A DNA stretch of 64,000 nucleotides from Streptococcus uberis (GCF_900475595.1 NZ_LS483397.1:1211001-1275000), one strand, 5' to 3'. Counted from the stretch's first letter, positions 1 to 8,693 are shown. Notes: generated by a model from the sequence alone, not told the origin. Translations and numbers: made by a program.

Positions 1-122
1 ACATTGTTAAAAGTCATTAATGACATAATGCATTCCCTCATTTCCTATACTCATTCTTATTTATAATCATTCTTATTAACTAGTTTACCATGAAATGAAG
101 AAAATGTCAGCTTTGTGCACTT

Positions 123-147
123 AAAAAAGCAGTTCAATGAACTGCTT
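123..147 (-). terminator. Terminator after thioesterase gene
   Basis: On the minus strand AAGCAGTTC and GAACTGCTT form a 9-bp stem with a short loop, followed by a T-run. It lies just past the stop of the thioesterase gene at 156. Confidence 0.8.
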
Positions 148-155
148 CTGCTAAT

Positions 156-554
156 TTAAGACTTATTTTCACTTTTTTTAGTGTTAAACATGGTTAAGGT
201 CGCCTTGGTTAATAAGGTACCTTTTTCATTTTTGACAGTTGCTTCGACAACCTGGGTTGATCTTCCGTTGTGAAGAAGAATTCCTTCTACAAACAGTTTG
301 TCGCCAAGGAAGCCTGGTTTTAAATAATTGATTGTCGCTTGAGAAGTGACAGACTCAACACCTGTTGATCTTGCAATCAAACCACCCATTTGGTCACAAA
401 GGGTAAAAAGGTAGCCACCATGAGTAATGTCATAATAGTTCAAACTAAAACTGGTAACCTCTGTACTTAAAATGACATGACCGAACTCTAGTTGTTCAAT
501 ATTGAAATTTTCAAAGACACGAATTTCATTTAAATTCACTTTTGTTTTATCCAT
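156..554 (-). CDS. PaaI-family hotdog thioesterase
   Basis: 132 aa, the usual length of a single hotdog-fold acyl-CoA thioesterase of the PaaI/YbgC type. The active-site helix region HGGYLFTLCDQMGG is at about residues 45-58, where His-Gly-Gly and a following acidic residue are typical of the family. The ATG follows a GAGG ribosome site (GAGGTTAAGCA ATG). It should be a cytosolic homotetramer hydrolysing small or aromatic acyl-CoAs; the substrate cannot be read from sequence. It is a single gene with its own terminator. Confidence 0.8.
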   Translation of the reverse strand: MDKTKVNLNEIRVFENFNIEQLEFGHVILSTEVTSFSLNYYDITHGGYLFTLCDQMGGLIARSTGVESVTSQATINYLKPGFLGDKLFVEGILLHNGRSTQVVEATVKNEKGTLLTKATLTMFNTKKSENKS

Positions 555-732
555 TGCTTAACCTCTTATCTTGGTATTTACTTGATTATTATACTATAAA
601 AATGCCCATTTGTTGGCAGAAATGCCCTGAATCTCTCATTTAGTGGTAGCGTGAAATATTGAGTAAGAGTGGATTTTATGACACAAAACTGTTTTGCAAC
701 ATCTGATAAGTTGGTTTTCGCATCTGCTTACG

Positions 733-773
733 AAAAAACACCCAGATTGAAACCATAAATCTGGATGCCTTTT
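733..773 (-). terminator. Terminator after GNAT gene
   Basis: On the minus strand GCATCCAGATT pairs with AATCTGGGTG, followed by TTTTTT, directly past the stop of the acetyltransferase gene at 777. The rest of the 555-776 gap holds no recognisable gene. Confidence 0.8.
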
Positions 774-776
774 TCT

Positions 777-1220
777 TTAATCATTGACACTTAGTTCTTT
801 GATAAAACGTTTTTGTAGTTTTTGCCCATCATAGCCTAATTTTTGATAAAAAGCATGCGCATCTTCACGATGAAGGGCTGAATTCAAGCGAATAAAGGGA
901 TAAGCATGATCTCTGGCCCATGCTTCCAAAAAAGTCATCAGCTGCTTACCAATGCCTTGCCCCTGAGCATCTTCAAGAACTGCCAAACCCAAAACATTTA
1001 AGCCAGTGGGACTATAAAAGCAATCATAATCTTCTACCTCTACATAACCCAATAGTGCTTGAGTTGACGGGTCAAGATAGACAAAACTATGATGTTTAGG
1101 GTCCTGGCACAATTTCCCAATCTGTTGACGGACCAGATCTAAGTCTGCATCATAGCCTAAAGCATCTCGACAGAGGGCTTTAATGGCTGGAGCATCAGTT
1201 ATTTGAACTTCTCTAATCAT
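777..1220 (-). CDS. GNAT-family N-acetyltransferase
   Basis: 147 aa single-domain GNAT protein. The acetyl-CoA pyrophosphate-binding motif A is visible as QGQGIGKQL at about residues 86-94, preceded by the beta4 strand NVLGLAVLED. The C-terminal DAHAFYQKLGYD is the typical end of GNAT motif B. The substrate (amine or protein N-terminus) is unknown. It is followed on the same strand by its own terminator and preceded by the deoxyribosyltransferase gene 20 bp upstream, so the two may be co-transcribed. Confidence 0.85.
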   Translation of the reverse strand: MIREVQITDAPAIKALCRDALGYDADLDLVRQQIGKLCQDPKHHSFVYLDPSTQALLGYVEVEDYDCFYSPTGLNVLGLAVLEDAQGQGIGKQLMTFLEAWARDHAYPFIRLNSALHREDAHAFYQKLGYDGQKLQKRFIKELSVND

Positions 1221-1240
1221 CTTGATGTCCCTTCAAAGTC

Positions 1241-1714
1241 CTAAAGAAATTCAGTAATGGCTTGAAGTAAATCTTGGCTACTGCTAACGATTTTTCCATT
1301 TAATTTAATCAAACCAACTGTGTAAAGATTAACATAGCCAAATTGTGATTCTGCTACTGTTTTCAAGGCATTCAATTTATCTTGATTATCAGCTCCTAAT
1401 TGACGTGAATCGGAGTACAAGCCAAGAATCGGGATTCCAGCTTGGTATGCCACACCAATTTCAGAAGCAACACCTGGATCAATGACCTGACCATCTAAGA
1501 CTGCAATCAGTAAATCACTATCTAAAACAGCTTGGGTATCCAATTGCGCAATCATTTTAGAATCAGCATAAGCGTTTTTATCATTAATATCACCTTGTTC
1601 TTGAGGTAAAAACACCTCAACATCCGGATAGGTTTGACGGATCTTTTCTACTAAGACTTGATTAAATGTAACTTCCATCTCAGTAAACAAAGGACTAGCG
1701 AAATAGATTTTCAT
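1241..1714 (-). CDS. Nucleoside 2-deoxyribosyltransferase
   Basis: 157 aa from the ATG at 1714. This start is chosen over an upstream in-frame one at 1804 because AAGGAG sits six bases before it and the protein then opens with the family's MKIYFASPLF strand. These enzymes swap bases on 2'-deoxyribonucleosides in purine and pyrimidine salvage. The motif DPGVASEIGVAYQAG (about residues 79-93) carries the catalytic Glu85 and is characteristic of the family. Length matches known streptococcal and lactobacillar enzymes. Confidence 0.85.
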   Translation of the reverse strand: MKIYFASPLFTEMEVTFNQVLVEKIRQTYPDVEVFLPQEQGDINDKNAYADSKMIAQLDTQAVLDSDLLIAVLDGQVIDPGVASEIGVAYQAGIPILGLYSDSRQLGADNQDKLNALKTVAESQFGYVNLYTVGLIKLNGKIVSSSQDLLQAITEFL

Positions 1715-1767
1715 GGTATTCTCCTTTATGTAAACTAAAACCATTATACCACGGAGACGTTCAAGCC

Positions 1768-1797
1768 AAAAAGAAAAACTGCCCCGAAAGACAGTCT
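1768..1797 (-). terminator. Terminator after NUDIX gene
   Basis: Minus-strand hairpin ACTGTC...GGCAGT followed by TTTTTCTTTTT, immediately after the NUDIX stop codon at 1808. It separates that gene from the deoxyribosyltransferase gene downstream. Confidence 0.65.
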
Positions 1798-1807
1798 TTA
1801 TCATTTG

Positions 1808-2263
1808 TTATTTCAATTGATCTTTCCATTCCCCATTTTCCTGGAAGAAAAAATGCTCACTAACATCATCTCGTAAGAAAACTTCTAGCATGATATCCAT
1901 GGATGAGGCTAACTTCAAATGTTTCAGCTCTTCTAAGTCCACCCAATACACTTCGCCTTCATCTGAGGACTGTAATTGCCCTGAAAATTTATTGGTTTTG
2001 TATAAGAAGACAACATACCGTGAACCATCTTCATTTGTCCAATCTTTGATACCACAAATTTCCAAATCAGTAATGTCTAAACCTGTTTCTTCTTTAATTT
2101 CTCTGATCGTGGAATCTACAATGGATTCCTCAGGTCTAACATGTCCACCTGGGAAAGTAATTCCCCACCAATCATTACTAACCTTATCTTGCACTAAAAC
2201 ACGTCCTTGGTCATCATAAATCATACACATGTTGGTCAGCGTAGTTGCAATTTCGCGCGACAT
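1808..2263 (-). CDS. NUDIX hydrolase (MutT-like)
   Basis: 151 aa from the ATG at 2263, which has AAGGAG seven bases upstream; an in-frame ATG at 2293 lacks such a site. A complete NUDIX box, G-x5-E-x7-REIKEETGL, is present, so the enzyme should bind a divalent metal and hydrolyse a nucleoside diphosphate linked to another group. The length and N-terminal TLTNMCMIYDDQGRVLVQDK resemble 8-oxo-dGTP diphosphatase-like proteins of Firmicutes, but the substrate is not determined. Confidence 0.85.
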   Translation of the reverse strand: MSREIATTLTNMCMIYDDQGRVLVQDKVSNDWWGITFPGGHVRPEESIVDSTIREIKEETGLDITDLEICGIKDWTNEDGSRYVVFLYKTNKFSGQLQSSDEGEVYWVDLEELKHLKLASSMDIMLEVFLRDDVSEHFFFQENGEWKDQLK

Positions 2264-2426
2264 TTCTTTCTCCTTACTCCTTAAAGCCTCCAAAGAAACC
2301 TTATTGTATAAGTTTTACATATTAAAGTATCTGATTTTTCCACAGATTTGTCAAGTAGCTGACGTTTAAGAAGCCTGTTGAGTTTTGCATGAATAGTCTG
2401 GAGAAAAATAACGCAACTCATTCATC

Positions 2427-2756
2427 TCAAAAATAATTATTTCTGACATAAACAAGAACAATTAAAGCAATAATAACCACAGGCGTATACCACAATAACA
2501 CCGGTGTTAAACAGAGTGCTGCTGTTATACCCAAGCCAGCAAAAATGTCTAAACCATCAACAACTTTTTCCTAGTAGCCTTTACTGTCTAAATAACTTAA
2601 AAATGCAATGGCATCCTTTTCTTGATTTGGCAGTTGAAAGTCTTTCGTTCCCACCATTTCAACGGCTTTATTCCCATAACTTTTTAAAAATTCTTCCCGA
2701 TTCAAGCGGCTCACTAATAGAGATACAGAGGGTTGGTGGGCTATGGAAATAGTCAC
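2427..2756 (-). pseudogene. Broken small membrane protein gene (in-frame amber)
   Basis: One reading frame runs from a GTG at 2756 to TGA at 2427 with a single TAG at 2571-2573. The first 61 codons encode a soluble segment; after the TAG the same frame continues for 47 codons with a hydrophobic stretch (GLGITAALCLTPVLLWYT and beyond), ending VYVRNNYF. Continuity of a transmembrane segment past the stop suggests a roughly 108-residue protein interrupted by one substitution. The family is not recognised. The ribosome site (GGGGA before GTG) is weak. It could also be a genuine 61-aa product plus readthrough. The rest of 2294-2941 shows nothing further apart from the promoter of the next gene. 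Confidence 0.5.
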
Positions 2757-2941
2757 AGTCCCCTGACCAGATTTCAGTCATTTTGACCCCTCATGTATTG
2801 ACATTTTTAAAAGCTTTCACCTAAAGTCATTATACCATCTCGCACTTGAAAATAAAGCTATCTTCAGGCATGAAAACACATTTTTTTACTTTCTCACCTA
2901 AAAACAGTATACTGAGAAAAACAAAATGAGAAAGTCTGAAA

Positions 2942-3514
2942 ATGAGAAAATTAAAAATCTTTTTACACATGTCCTTAGATGGCATCGTTGAAGGCCCCAA
3001 TGGTCCAATGGACATCGGTTTTGTCGCTTATAATGAAGAGTTAGAAGCCTTTGCTCAAAAAAACTTAGCTAGCGTTGATACTATTCTTTGGGGGAGAGCA
3101 ACCTATGAAATGATGGCAGATTATTGGCCAAAAATGCTTGATAATCCAGATGCCACTGATTATGAACGCAGACATGCCAGATGGATACAGGATGTAGAGA
3201 AAATTGTCGCATCAAAAACCCTCAAAGAGCTTGACTGGAACCATTCCACCCTCATTCAAGAAAACCTAGAGGAAGACATTCAAAAGCTAAAAAACAAGGA
3301 AGGAAAAGATATTCTGGTCCTTGGTAGTCCGCGTTTAGCAAACTACCTGCTCCAAGCTAAATTAGTTGACGGCATTATTGTAACCCTTTCCCCAACCCTT
3401 GTTGGAAATGGCTATCGCCTCTTTGACCAAGTAACAGCTGACATGGAGCTCATGAGTTCAGAAAGCTTCTCAACTGGTGCCCTGGGATTAACATATCAGG
3501 TCAAAAAACAGTAA
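2942..3514 (+). CDS. RibD C-terminal/DHFR-fold reductase family protein
   Basis: 190 aa. MRKLKIFLHMSLDGIVEGPNG is the typical opening of the RibD C-terminal domain family (dihydrofolate-reductase fold, NADPH-binding), followed by TILWGRATYEMMADYWP and, near residue 125, the conserved ILVLGSPRLANYLLQAKLVD. Members are cytosolic reductases of unknown substrate related to YyaP/YwjB. A -10 TATACT lies about 30 bp before the ATG. It is followed 30 bp later by a DUF1761 gene, with which it probably forms an operon ending at the terminator near 3950. Confidence 0.8.
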   Translation: MRKLKIFLHMSLDGIVEGPNGPMDIGFVAYNEELEAFAQKNLASVDTILWGRATYEMMADYWPKMLDNPDATDYERRHARWIQDVEKIVASKTLKELDWNHSTLIQENLEEDIQKLKNKEGKDILVLGSPRLANYLLQAKLVDGIIVTLSPTLVGNGYRLFDQVTADMELMSSESFSTGALGLTYQVKKQ

Positions 3515-3544
3515 TCCCCCCAAGAAAATACATAGGAGAAAAAA

Positions 3545-3922
3545 ATGACACTTATTGTAGCAATTGTAACAGGAGTAATTAACTTCATGATTGGCGGTCT
3601 TTGGTATGGCATGCTCTTCCAAAAAGCATGGATCAAAGCCATGGGTATTAATCCCGAAGACATCGGTAAAAATGGTGATGGCAAAAAAGAAATGATGATG
3701 ACCTTAATTGTTGAAGTTATCATCAGTATCCTAACAATACTCTTCTTGTCAGCTATTCACGCTGCAACGCCATTGAATGCCCTTGTTATAGGAATCATCA
3801 CTGTTCTTTCTGGATTAAAAAACTACTTCTTTGAACAAAAATCACTCACATTGATTCTAATCAATGAAAGTTATAAAATGGTAGCCTTTATGGTTATCGG
3901 ATTAGCCTTATTGTTAGTCTAG
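3545..3922 (+). CDS. DUF1761 family membrane protein
   Basis: 125 aa with four predicted membrane segments. The opening VTGVINFMIGGLWYGMLFQKAW, with an aromatic/glycine-rich first helix followed by a short loop with KAMGINPEDI, is the signature of DUF1761. Function is unknown. A GGAG ribosome site precedes the ATG. Second gene after the DHFR-fold reductase and closed by a strong terminator. Confidence 0.75.
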   Translation: MTLIVAIVTGVINFMIGGLWYGMLFQKAWIKAMGINPEDIGKNGDGKKEMMMTLIVEVIISILTILFLSAIHAATPLNALVIGIITVLSGLKNYFFEQKSLTLILINESYKMVAFMVIGLALLLV

Positions 3923-3936
3923 CAAGCTAAAAATAC

Positions 3937-3973
3937 AAAAAACCTCAATTCCACTCCGGAATTGAGGTTTTTT
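3937..3973 (+). terminator. Strong hairpin terminator
   Basis: AAAAAACCTCAATTCC and GGAATTGAGGTTTTTT form a long stem around a short loop with a T-run. It would work in both directions; it ends the DHFR-fold/DUF1761 operon. Confidence 0.9.
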
Positions 3974-4082
3974 ACGAATAGCGTTTAGGCCAGTTAGAAT
4001 AAGAAAAAAAATGGAAACTATTTTCTATCTGTAAGACCAAAATATAATTTGATTAAGACCTTCAGAGATGTGCTCTTTGTGC

Positions 4083-4484
4083 TTAGCTTTCATGCAAATA
4101 GATAGCAATTGTTATTCGCGTCCACTTGCCCTTCTTCTCTATGTCAATAATTTTTCCAAAAAGAACCTTTCCTGCATCCATCAACCGCGCAAAAATGACA
4201 TTATCTTTTTGGGGAAGATAGCCTATTTTTTTCTCCTTCAACGTTACAATTTTAATTGCCTGCGGATCAAATCGATTATCCGGTTCTCGATAGAAGACTA
4301 ACTTGTCATCAAGCGCCAGTTCTGCTTCAATTTCTTCAATTCCCTCAATATGGCTTGTTCCAGCTACAATGGTTTCAAAAAGATAGATATCTCTTTCAAA
4401 GGGTTTAGGGAGTTCTAGGGCCAATTCTTGATGTTGTAAGTATTTGATTAAGCCAATATTATCATTAGTCATAAGTTCATGCAT
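4083..4484 (-). CDS. HIRAN-domain protein
   Basis: 133 aa. Residues about 38-130 form a HIRAN domain: FETIVAGTSHI, the core YREPDNRFDPQAIKI (65-79) and the GYLP turn (88-91). HIRAN domains bind DNA ends or stalled forks when fused to helicases such as HLTF and Rad5. Here the domain stands alone after a short helical N-terminus. The start overlaps the end of the J-like gene by 8 bp, so the two are translationally coupled. The biological role is unknown; a DNA-binding adaptor role is an inference. Confidence 0.75.
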   Translation of the reverse strand: MHELMTNDNIGLIKYLQHQELALELPKPFERDIYLFETIVAGTSHIEGIEEIEAELALDDKLVFYREPDNRFDPQAIKIVTLKEKKIGYLPQKDNVIFARLMDAGKVLFGKIIDIEKKGKWTRITIAIYLHES

Positions 4485-5292
4485 TTGCGTTTCCTAATAA
4501 GTCTTTTATAGCTTCTTTTTGAGTTTTGATGGCTTCTTGGTAGGAAGCTAATTGATGTTTAAGACTTTCCTTTTTCTGTTTGATGATTTCATTTGAGCTC
4601 AAAAGCTCTTGCAAGATATATGGTGGCTTTTGTTTGATGGCCTCAATCTCATCTTTAATTTCCTGACGAATCGTTTCAAGTCTTTCTTTTTCTTGCTCAA
4701 AAGATATTTTGATACCCATTGAATCAACTGCCTGATTAGTAACCCCTTCCTGATAAAGAAACTCAATCAGTTTAAGGGTCTTTAAATCACCGGATTTAAA
4801 TGCTGAAACCACATCCATGAAGAATTGGGCTTCCTCTTCACTTTGGTTAGGATTTAAATCGGGATGGAGTTTTTTGACCAAACTTTTATACAGTCGTTTT
4901 AATTCTTTGTCGTCCTCATCATTCAAAAAGGGTAAATTTCCTCGTTCAATGGCTTGAGTGAACTCCTTCAATTTTTCTTTTAAAGATTTTTGAAACTGTT
5001 CAAAATCTAGGTCTAATTGATTCTCAATGACTTCCAGATTAACCTTTTCTTGCCGATTAATTTTAGCTTGTATGTAATCTTTTTTGCGACCTAATCTTAA
5101 AAAGTCGCAGTAAGCTTTATAAACACGATACTCCAATTCACCATATTCACGAATATAGCGAGCTTTGATGTTTTCACAGATGGTATATTTGAGTTGATCA
5201 CGCTCAAAAACAAGCTCAATAATCTCTTTTCTCAAAGCATCGAAATGATTTTTTATTGGACTTTGTCCAGGTAATAAACTATCTTTTTCCAT
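4477..5292 (-). CDS. Coiled-coil protein with J-like HPD segment
   Basis: 271 aa, mostly predicted helix and very rich in Lys and Glu. Residues about 125-185 contain RLYKSLVKKLHPDLNPNQ, with HPD at 143-145 between two helices, as in the J domain of DnaK co-chaperones, but the segment lies in the middle of the protein and lacks a canonical N-terminal J domain. The C-terminal third is a predicted coiled coil. It overlaps the HIRAN gene by 8 bp and follows the DUF3592 gene by 44 bp. Function is unknown; recruitment of DnaK is possible but unproven. Confidence 0.65.
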   Translation of the reverse strand: MEKDSLLPGQSPIKNHFDALRKEIIELVFERDQLKYTICENIKARYIREYGELEYRVYKAYCDFLRLGRKKDYIQAKINRQEKVNLEVIENQLDLDFEQFQKSLKEKLKEFTQAIERGNLPFLNDEDDKELKRLYKSLVKKLHPDLNPNQSEEEAQFFMDVVSAFKSGDLKTLKLIEFLYQEGVTNQAVDSMGIKISFEQEKERLETIRQEIKDEIEAIKQKPPYILQELLSSNEIIKQKKESLKHQLASYQEAIKTQKEAIKDLLGNANA

Positions 5293-5336
5293 TCTTATTT
5301 TTTTCTAAAAGCATCTTTCTTAATTGGGCCACTACT

Positions 5337-5882
5337 TCAAGGTAATAATATGACTATCAATAAATCCGTTAGGAGTAAGGAAATAGCAGTGACAAAGGTT
5401 AAATAAAAGGCCCATTTACGATTACAATATCTTTGTACATATGCTAACTTCGGTTTGTCAGGTGCATAAAAAACATCAAGTCTTGTACCAATTGGATAGA
5501 GCTCTGCAAGTGGATTCTTTATGAGCCCAAAATGACTATTTATACTGCGGTCAATATAGAGGACTTGGTCTTTTTCATAGCAAGATTTAATCGTATTTGT
5601 TTCTATTGGAGAACTGTGAGAATAGGTCTTAAAGGCCTTAAATTCTGGACCTACCACCTTAAATTGTTGTCCTCTAACCTCATACGATACTATGGGCAAT
5701 TGAATACCAGAGCCTTCTGCACCTCGGCTTATTTTAGTATAGGCAATCACTTCGCCACTTGTTTTTTTGATACACTTTGACTCTTGCAATAAATACTTAT
5801 AATAGACTTTAAATGCAATGATAAATAGAACAAATGCTCCTAAACTTAATAGGGTTCCAAAAATTAATTTAATGGCAAGCAT
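5337..5882 (-). CDS. DUF3592-like membrane protein
   Basis: 181 aa with one transmembrane helix near the N-terminus (about residues 5-28) and one at the C-terminus (about 158-180). Between them is a beta-rich domain with GEVIAYTKIS, LPIVSYEVRGQQF, YPIGTRLDVFYAPDKPKLAYV, which resembles DUF3592 proteins. The AAGGAG upstream of the ATG at 5882 supports the start. Same strand and close spacing to the J-like and HIRAN genes suggest one operon. No function known. Confidence 0.6.
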   Translation of the reverse strand: MLAIKLIFGTLLSLGAFVLFIIAFKVYYKYLLQESKCIKKTSGEVIAYTKISRGAEGSGIQLPIVSYEVRGQQFKVVGPEFKAFKTYSHSSPIETNTIKSCYEKDQVLYIDRSINSHFGLIKNPLAELYPIGTRLDVFYAPDKPKLAYVQRYCNRKWAFYLTFVTAISLLLTDLLIVILLP

Positions 5883-6041
5883 AATCTCTCTCCTTATTAT
5901 CGACGCTTGTATTCTTAAGACGATTGATTGGGAATAACTACTGAATAAAAGCTTTTACCCGTTCAACTTAGTCATTTCATTTTGAGAAGATAAATATATC
6001 GCAATATCTGAAACTGTTCAGTATTTTCTTATTTTTTCATA

Positions 6042-6809
6042 TTAAAATTTTCCAACTAACCACTCAATGAAAAATCCAAGTAAAACTAAAATCGCACCTC
6101 CACCACCTAAGGCGCCCATCTGGAGAGCGTATTTACTTTCGGCATCAAAGGCTTCTTTCCAGTGATCTTCTTTTTGAGATATTTTTAGAATATCTCCCAA
6201 TGAATTCGGACGCGATTGACTTTTCTGGACATGCATCATTCCATTTTTAGAATTCATTTCTGCCCTGTAGGATAAATGAATAGAGCGACCACCCACCAGC
6301 CTAGTTTTTTGATGATAAATATCATTTTCCTTTGTCAGAGCCATTTCAAAATTTAAGCGTATAAACTTATGATTCTGAATGGTTTTTAAAAGAACGATTC
6401 CATCATTGTATAGGGTTTTCCCTGACGTCAGCTTAGCCTCTTCTTCAGTACTTAATAGCCTTGAAATTCTGATACCATCCTCATTCGTTTCAACGAGAAA
6501 ATTCAATGATGAGAGACGATCCTGCAATTTATTAGCCAAATGCAAGACATGGCTTTCGCCAACTCCATCATTTAATGGGAAAAATTCTTTCTTGGCGACT
6601 TTTCTCTCATGGAGAATACCCAAAAAGCATAGAACTCCAGGAATACCAACCGCAAACATCACGGCAGCACCAAAAAGCTCCCAGTCACTGCGATAAAAAG
6701 ATGTAAAATAATGATAAAGTATGACAAGCCCAAAAACATTAAAAATTAAACTTAAGAAAAAAGACGATGTGGCCGGACCCAAAGTCCAAGATTTAACCAT
6801 AAATTTCAT
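6042..6809 (-). CDS. Hypothetical membrane protein
   Basis: 255 aa. Two N-terminal transmembrane helices (about residues 14-38 and 45-63) and one at the C-terminus (about 228-250) flank a soluble domain of about 155 residues with no motif I recognise. GGAGG lies before the ATG at 6809. It starts the minus-strand group that continues with DUF3592, J-like and HIRAN genes. Its start lies about 230 bp from the rlmCD 3'-end remnant, just outside the island. Function unknown. Confidence 0.6.
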   Translation of the reverse strand: MKFMVKSWTLGPATSSFFLSLIFNVFGLVILYHYFTSFYRSDWELFGAAVMFAVGIPGVLCFLGILHERKVAKKEFFPLNDGVGESHVLHLANKLQDRLSSLNFLVETNEDGIRISRLLSTEEEAKLTSGKTLYNDGIVLLKTIQNHKFIRLNFEMALTKENDIYHQKTRLVGGRSIHLSYRAEMNSKNGMMHVQKSQSRPNSLGDILKISQKEDHWKEAFDAESKYALQMGALGGGGAILVLLGFFIEWLVGKF

Positions 6810-6978
6810 TGGGAGCCTCCGAGATTAGACAATAGTAAGATATAAAAGACTGTTTCATTTGTCTTCATAGAAATACAAAGTCTCTCTATCTTTATTATAC
6901 AATATTTCACTTTAGAAAATGTGAAGTCTTAATACATTTTTACATCAAATGACCACATGCGTCATTTTGATAACATGC

Positions 6979-7009
6979 AAAATAACCACTCATAAAGAAT
7001 GGTTATTTT
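6979..7009 (-). terminator. Terminator outside the island, probably the ancestral rlmCD terminator
   Basis: AAAATAACCA and TGGTTATTTT form a perfect 10-bp stem. It lies about 35 bp past the orphan rlmCD-like 3' end (7042-7088), where the terminator of an intact rlmCD would be expected. It may now end the kinase operon. Confidence 0.7.
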
Positions 7010-7041
7010 CAGTTGATGTCTTTCTTCAAAGCATCAAATAC

Positions 7042-7088
7042 TACTTACGTTTTTCTAACAGGCATACACACTCGACGTGTGCTGATAG
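7042..7088 (-). pseudogene. Orphan 3' end of an rlmCD-like gene (att-like remnant)
   Basis: On the minus strand this stretch reads ALSAHVECVCLLEKRK and stop, preceded by an in-frame stop. This is the conserved C-terminus of RumA/RlmCD 23S rRNA uracil methyltransferases. The intact gene 2.8 kb away ends [12 protein letters not shown]. Bases 7042-7073 match 9892-9923 at 29 of 32 positions. The arrangement is what remains when an element integrates into the 3' end of the gene and supplies a substitute end. Confidence 0.75.
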
Positions 7089-7174
7089 TGCCTACCTATA
7101 CTATTAAACGAAATGGAGTTACAAAATTAGGATTATACTATGCAACGAAAATAATTCTCTTCGCTAGCAGTAAT

Positions 7175-8680
7175 TCATATTTCTAAAATGTCTTCAATTA
7201 GAGGTTCTAATCCACGTGTTTTTAAATCATCGATTTTGTGCTGCGCATTAAATCGATTAACTTCAAAAGCAACATATCTCAATATTGTAGCTGCAACTTC
7301 ATTTATAGTATAAGTAAAATTCCCTTTCAAAATTCTATAGGCAAAGTTTGCAAAAATATCCGCATCTTCGAATTTCTTTAACTGAATTTTATAATGAGAG
7401 TCTATCAGTTGGACTATGTAGATTGCATGACTATCATCTATTTTTATAAATTCAAATAACGCATTTAAAAAAACATTACCTTTCTGCATACACTTTTGAC
7501 ATAAGTCTATACCAGATAATTCATATATATAATTTTCCACATCCGAATCAATTTTTTGATTTGAAATCTTATCCCATATCATTACTTCGTATTTTTTATC
7601 AGCTCTGATACTAACTAATCTATTGAGTTTTTCTAACATTTTAGTAGCATCTTCATATCGATATTCTGGGTTTAAATTAGTTGCTTTCTCACTAATTGAA
7701 CGTAATGAGTGAGAAAAATCGTTAGGATTTTTTGTCATTACAAAATTTATTATACGTCCTAGTGAATATACATCACTGCGTTTATCAGCATCTTTCAATA
7801 GGGTTAGTTGCTCTGGAGCACAATAAAAAAGTTGCCCAAAAGATGTAGTATCCATAGTTTGATGAGAAGTTAACGTATTCAAATTTTTCCCCAATCCAAA
7901 ATCAGCTAATTTAATTATGCCACTTATGAAGAAAATATTGGTCGGACTCAAATCTCTATGTAGCACACCTCTTTGATGAACTAGTGACATCGAATACAAA
8001 ATTTGTCGAATGATATTAATTTGAGAATCCTCTGTCAAAGAACTTTCTTTAACAAAATCATCCAATATATTATCTGCTTTCTCCATGGTATATGACCAAT
8101 TACCAATATCAAAATCATACACTTTAATGATGCTTCCAATATCTGAACAAGATTTAGTTATTTCATATTCACGCTTAAAGCGGCTTCGGATTGAAGCACT
8201 TCTTGCAGATTCCTCATTAAGTTTTTTCAATACTAGTCCTGTTGATTTTTGGTAATAAATATTTGCAAAACCACCACTACCAATTTCAATCAGATCTAAA
8301 TCAATTTCTACTAAATGAAATGCACCATTTTTTTGAGATAGTTTTAGCGAGTAAACCGAGCATACTTTATTCAGTTCATCTAATATTCTTTGTTGATGCT
8401 CAAGTGCATCAATTTCACTAATTTGTCTTTCTGTTAAAAGATACTGTTTAGAAAGAATTACATTAAAATACTCATCAATCTTTCCTACTGAAGAAAACTC
8501 TAATAATTTTTGATTTACATATCTCCACCTTGTTGGAAAGCCCTGTCCATAGCTATCAGATGTTTTGAAATTATTATAAAAAAAGTGAACTAGGTCTGGA
8601 CCGGATTTGTACTTGAATAATTCTAAATCATCTCCACAGAATATTTTAGCTATTTTTTCATAAAACTCTGGATTAACCAA
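7175..8680 (-). CDS. Serine/threonine protein kinase of unknown pathway
   Basis: 501 aa, read from a TTG at 8680 with AAAGGGG upstream. After an N-terminal domain of about 125 residues with no recognised motif comes a complete Hanks-type kinase domain (about 130-350): glycine loop IGSGGFANIYY (133-143), ATP lysine at K152, catalytic HRDLSPTN (241-248), DFG (260-262), APE (288-290) and RSDVYSLGR. All catalytic residues are present, so it should be active. The last 150 residues are a helical extension. There are no transmembrane or PASTA segments, so it is not the housekeeping StkP/PknB. It lies 13 bp after the PD-(D/E)XK-like gene, within an islet. A role in phage defence or toxin-like growth control is an inference by analogy with other island-borne kinases. 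Confidence 0.8.
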   Translation of the reverse strand: MVNPEFYEKIAKIFCGDDLELFKYKSGPDLVHFFYNNFKTSDSYGQGFPTRWRYVNQKLLEFSSVGKIDEYFNVILSKQYLLTERQISEIDALEHQQRILDELNKVCSVYSLKLSQKNGAFHLVEIDLDLIEIGSGGFANIYYQKSTGLVLKKLNEESARSASIRSRFKREYEITKSCSDIGSIIKVYDFDIGNWSYTMEKADNILDDFVKESSLTEDSQINIIRQILYSMSLVHQRGVLHRDLSPTNIFFISGIIKLADFGLGKNLNTLTSHQTMDTTSFGQLFYCAPEQLTLLKDADKRSDVYSLGRIINFVMTKNPNDFSHSLRSISEKATNLNPEYRYEDATKMLEKLNRLVSIRADKKYEVMIWDKISNQKIDSDVENYIYELSGIDLCQKCMQKGNVFLNALFEFIKIDDSHAIYIVQLIDSHYKIQLKKFEDADIFANFAYRILKGNFTYTINEVAATILRYVAFEVNRFNAQHKIDDLKTRGLEPLIEDILEI

Positions 8681-8693
8681 AACGTTTCCCCTT

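Noticed and set aside
660..710. CATCTGATAA near the GNAT gene as another glucuronide operator
   Set aside because: Only a half match, not in a promoter, and far from the regulon.
1890..2219. 109-codon plus-strand frame
   Set aside because: Antisense to the NUDIX gene, which has a complete NUDIX box; low-complexity Ser-rich product.
2504..2752. 82-codon plus-strand frame opposite the pseudogene
   Set aside because: No ribosome site; the minus frame shows a membrane segment and better coding character.
2830..3015. 61-codon minus-strand frame
   Set aside because: Covers the promoter and start of the DHFR-fold gene on the other strand; no support.
4068..4301. 77-codon plus-strand frame
   Set aside because: Antisense shadow of the HIRAN gene.
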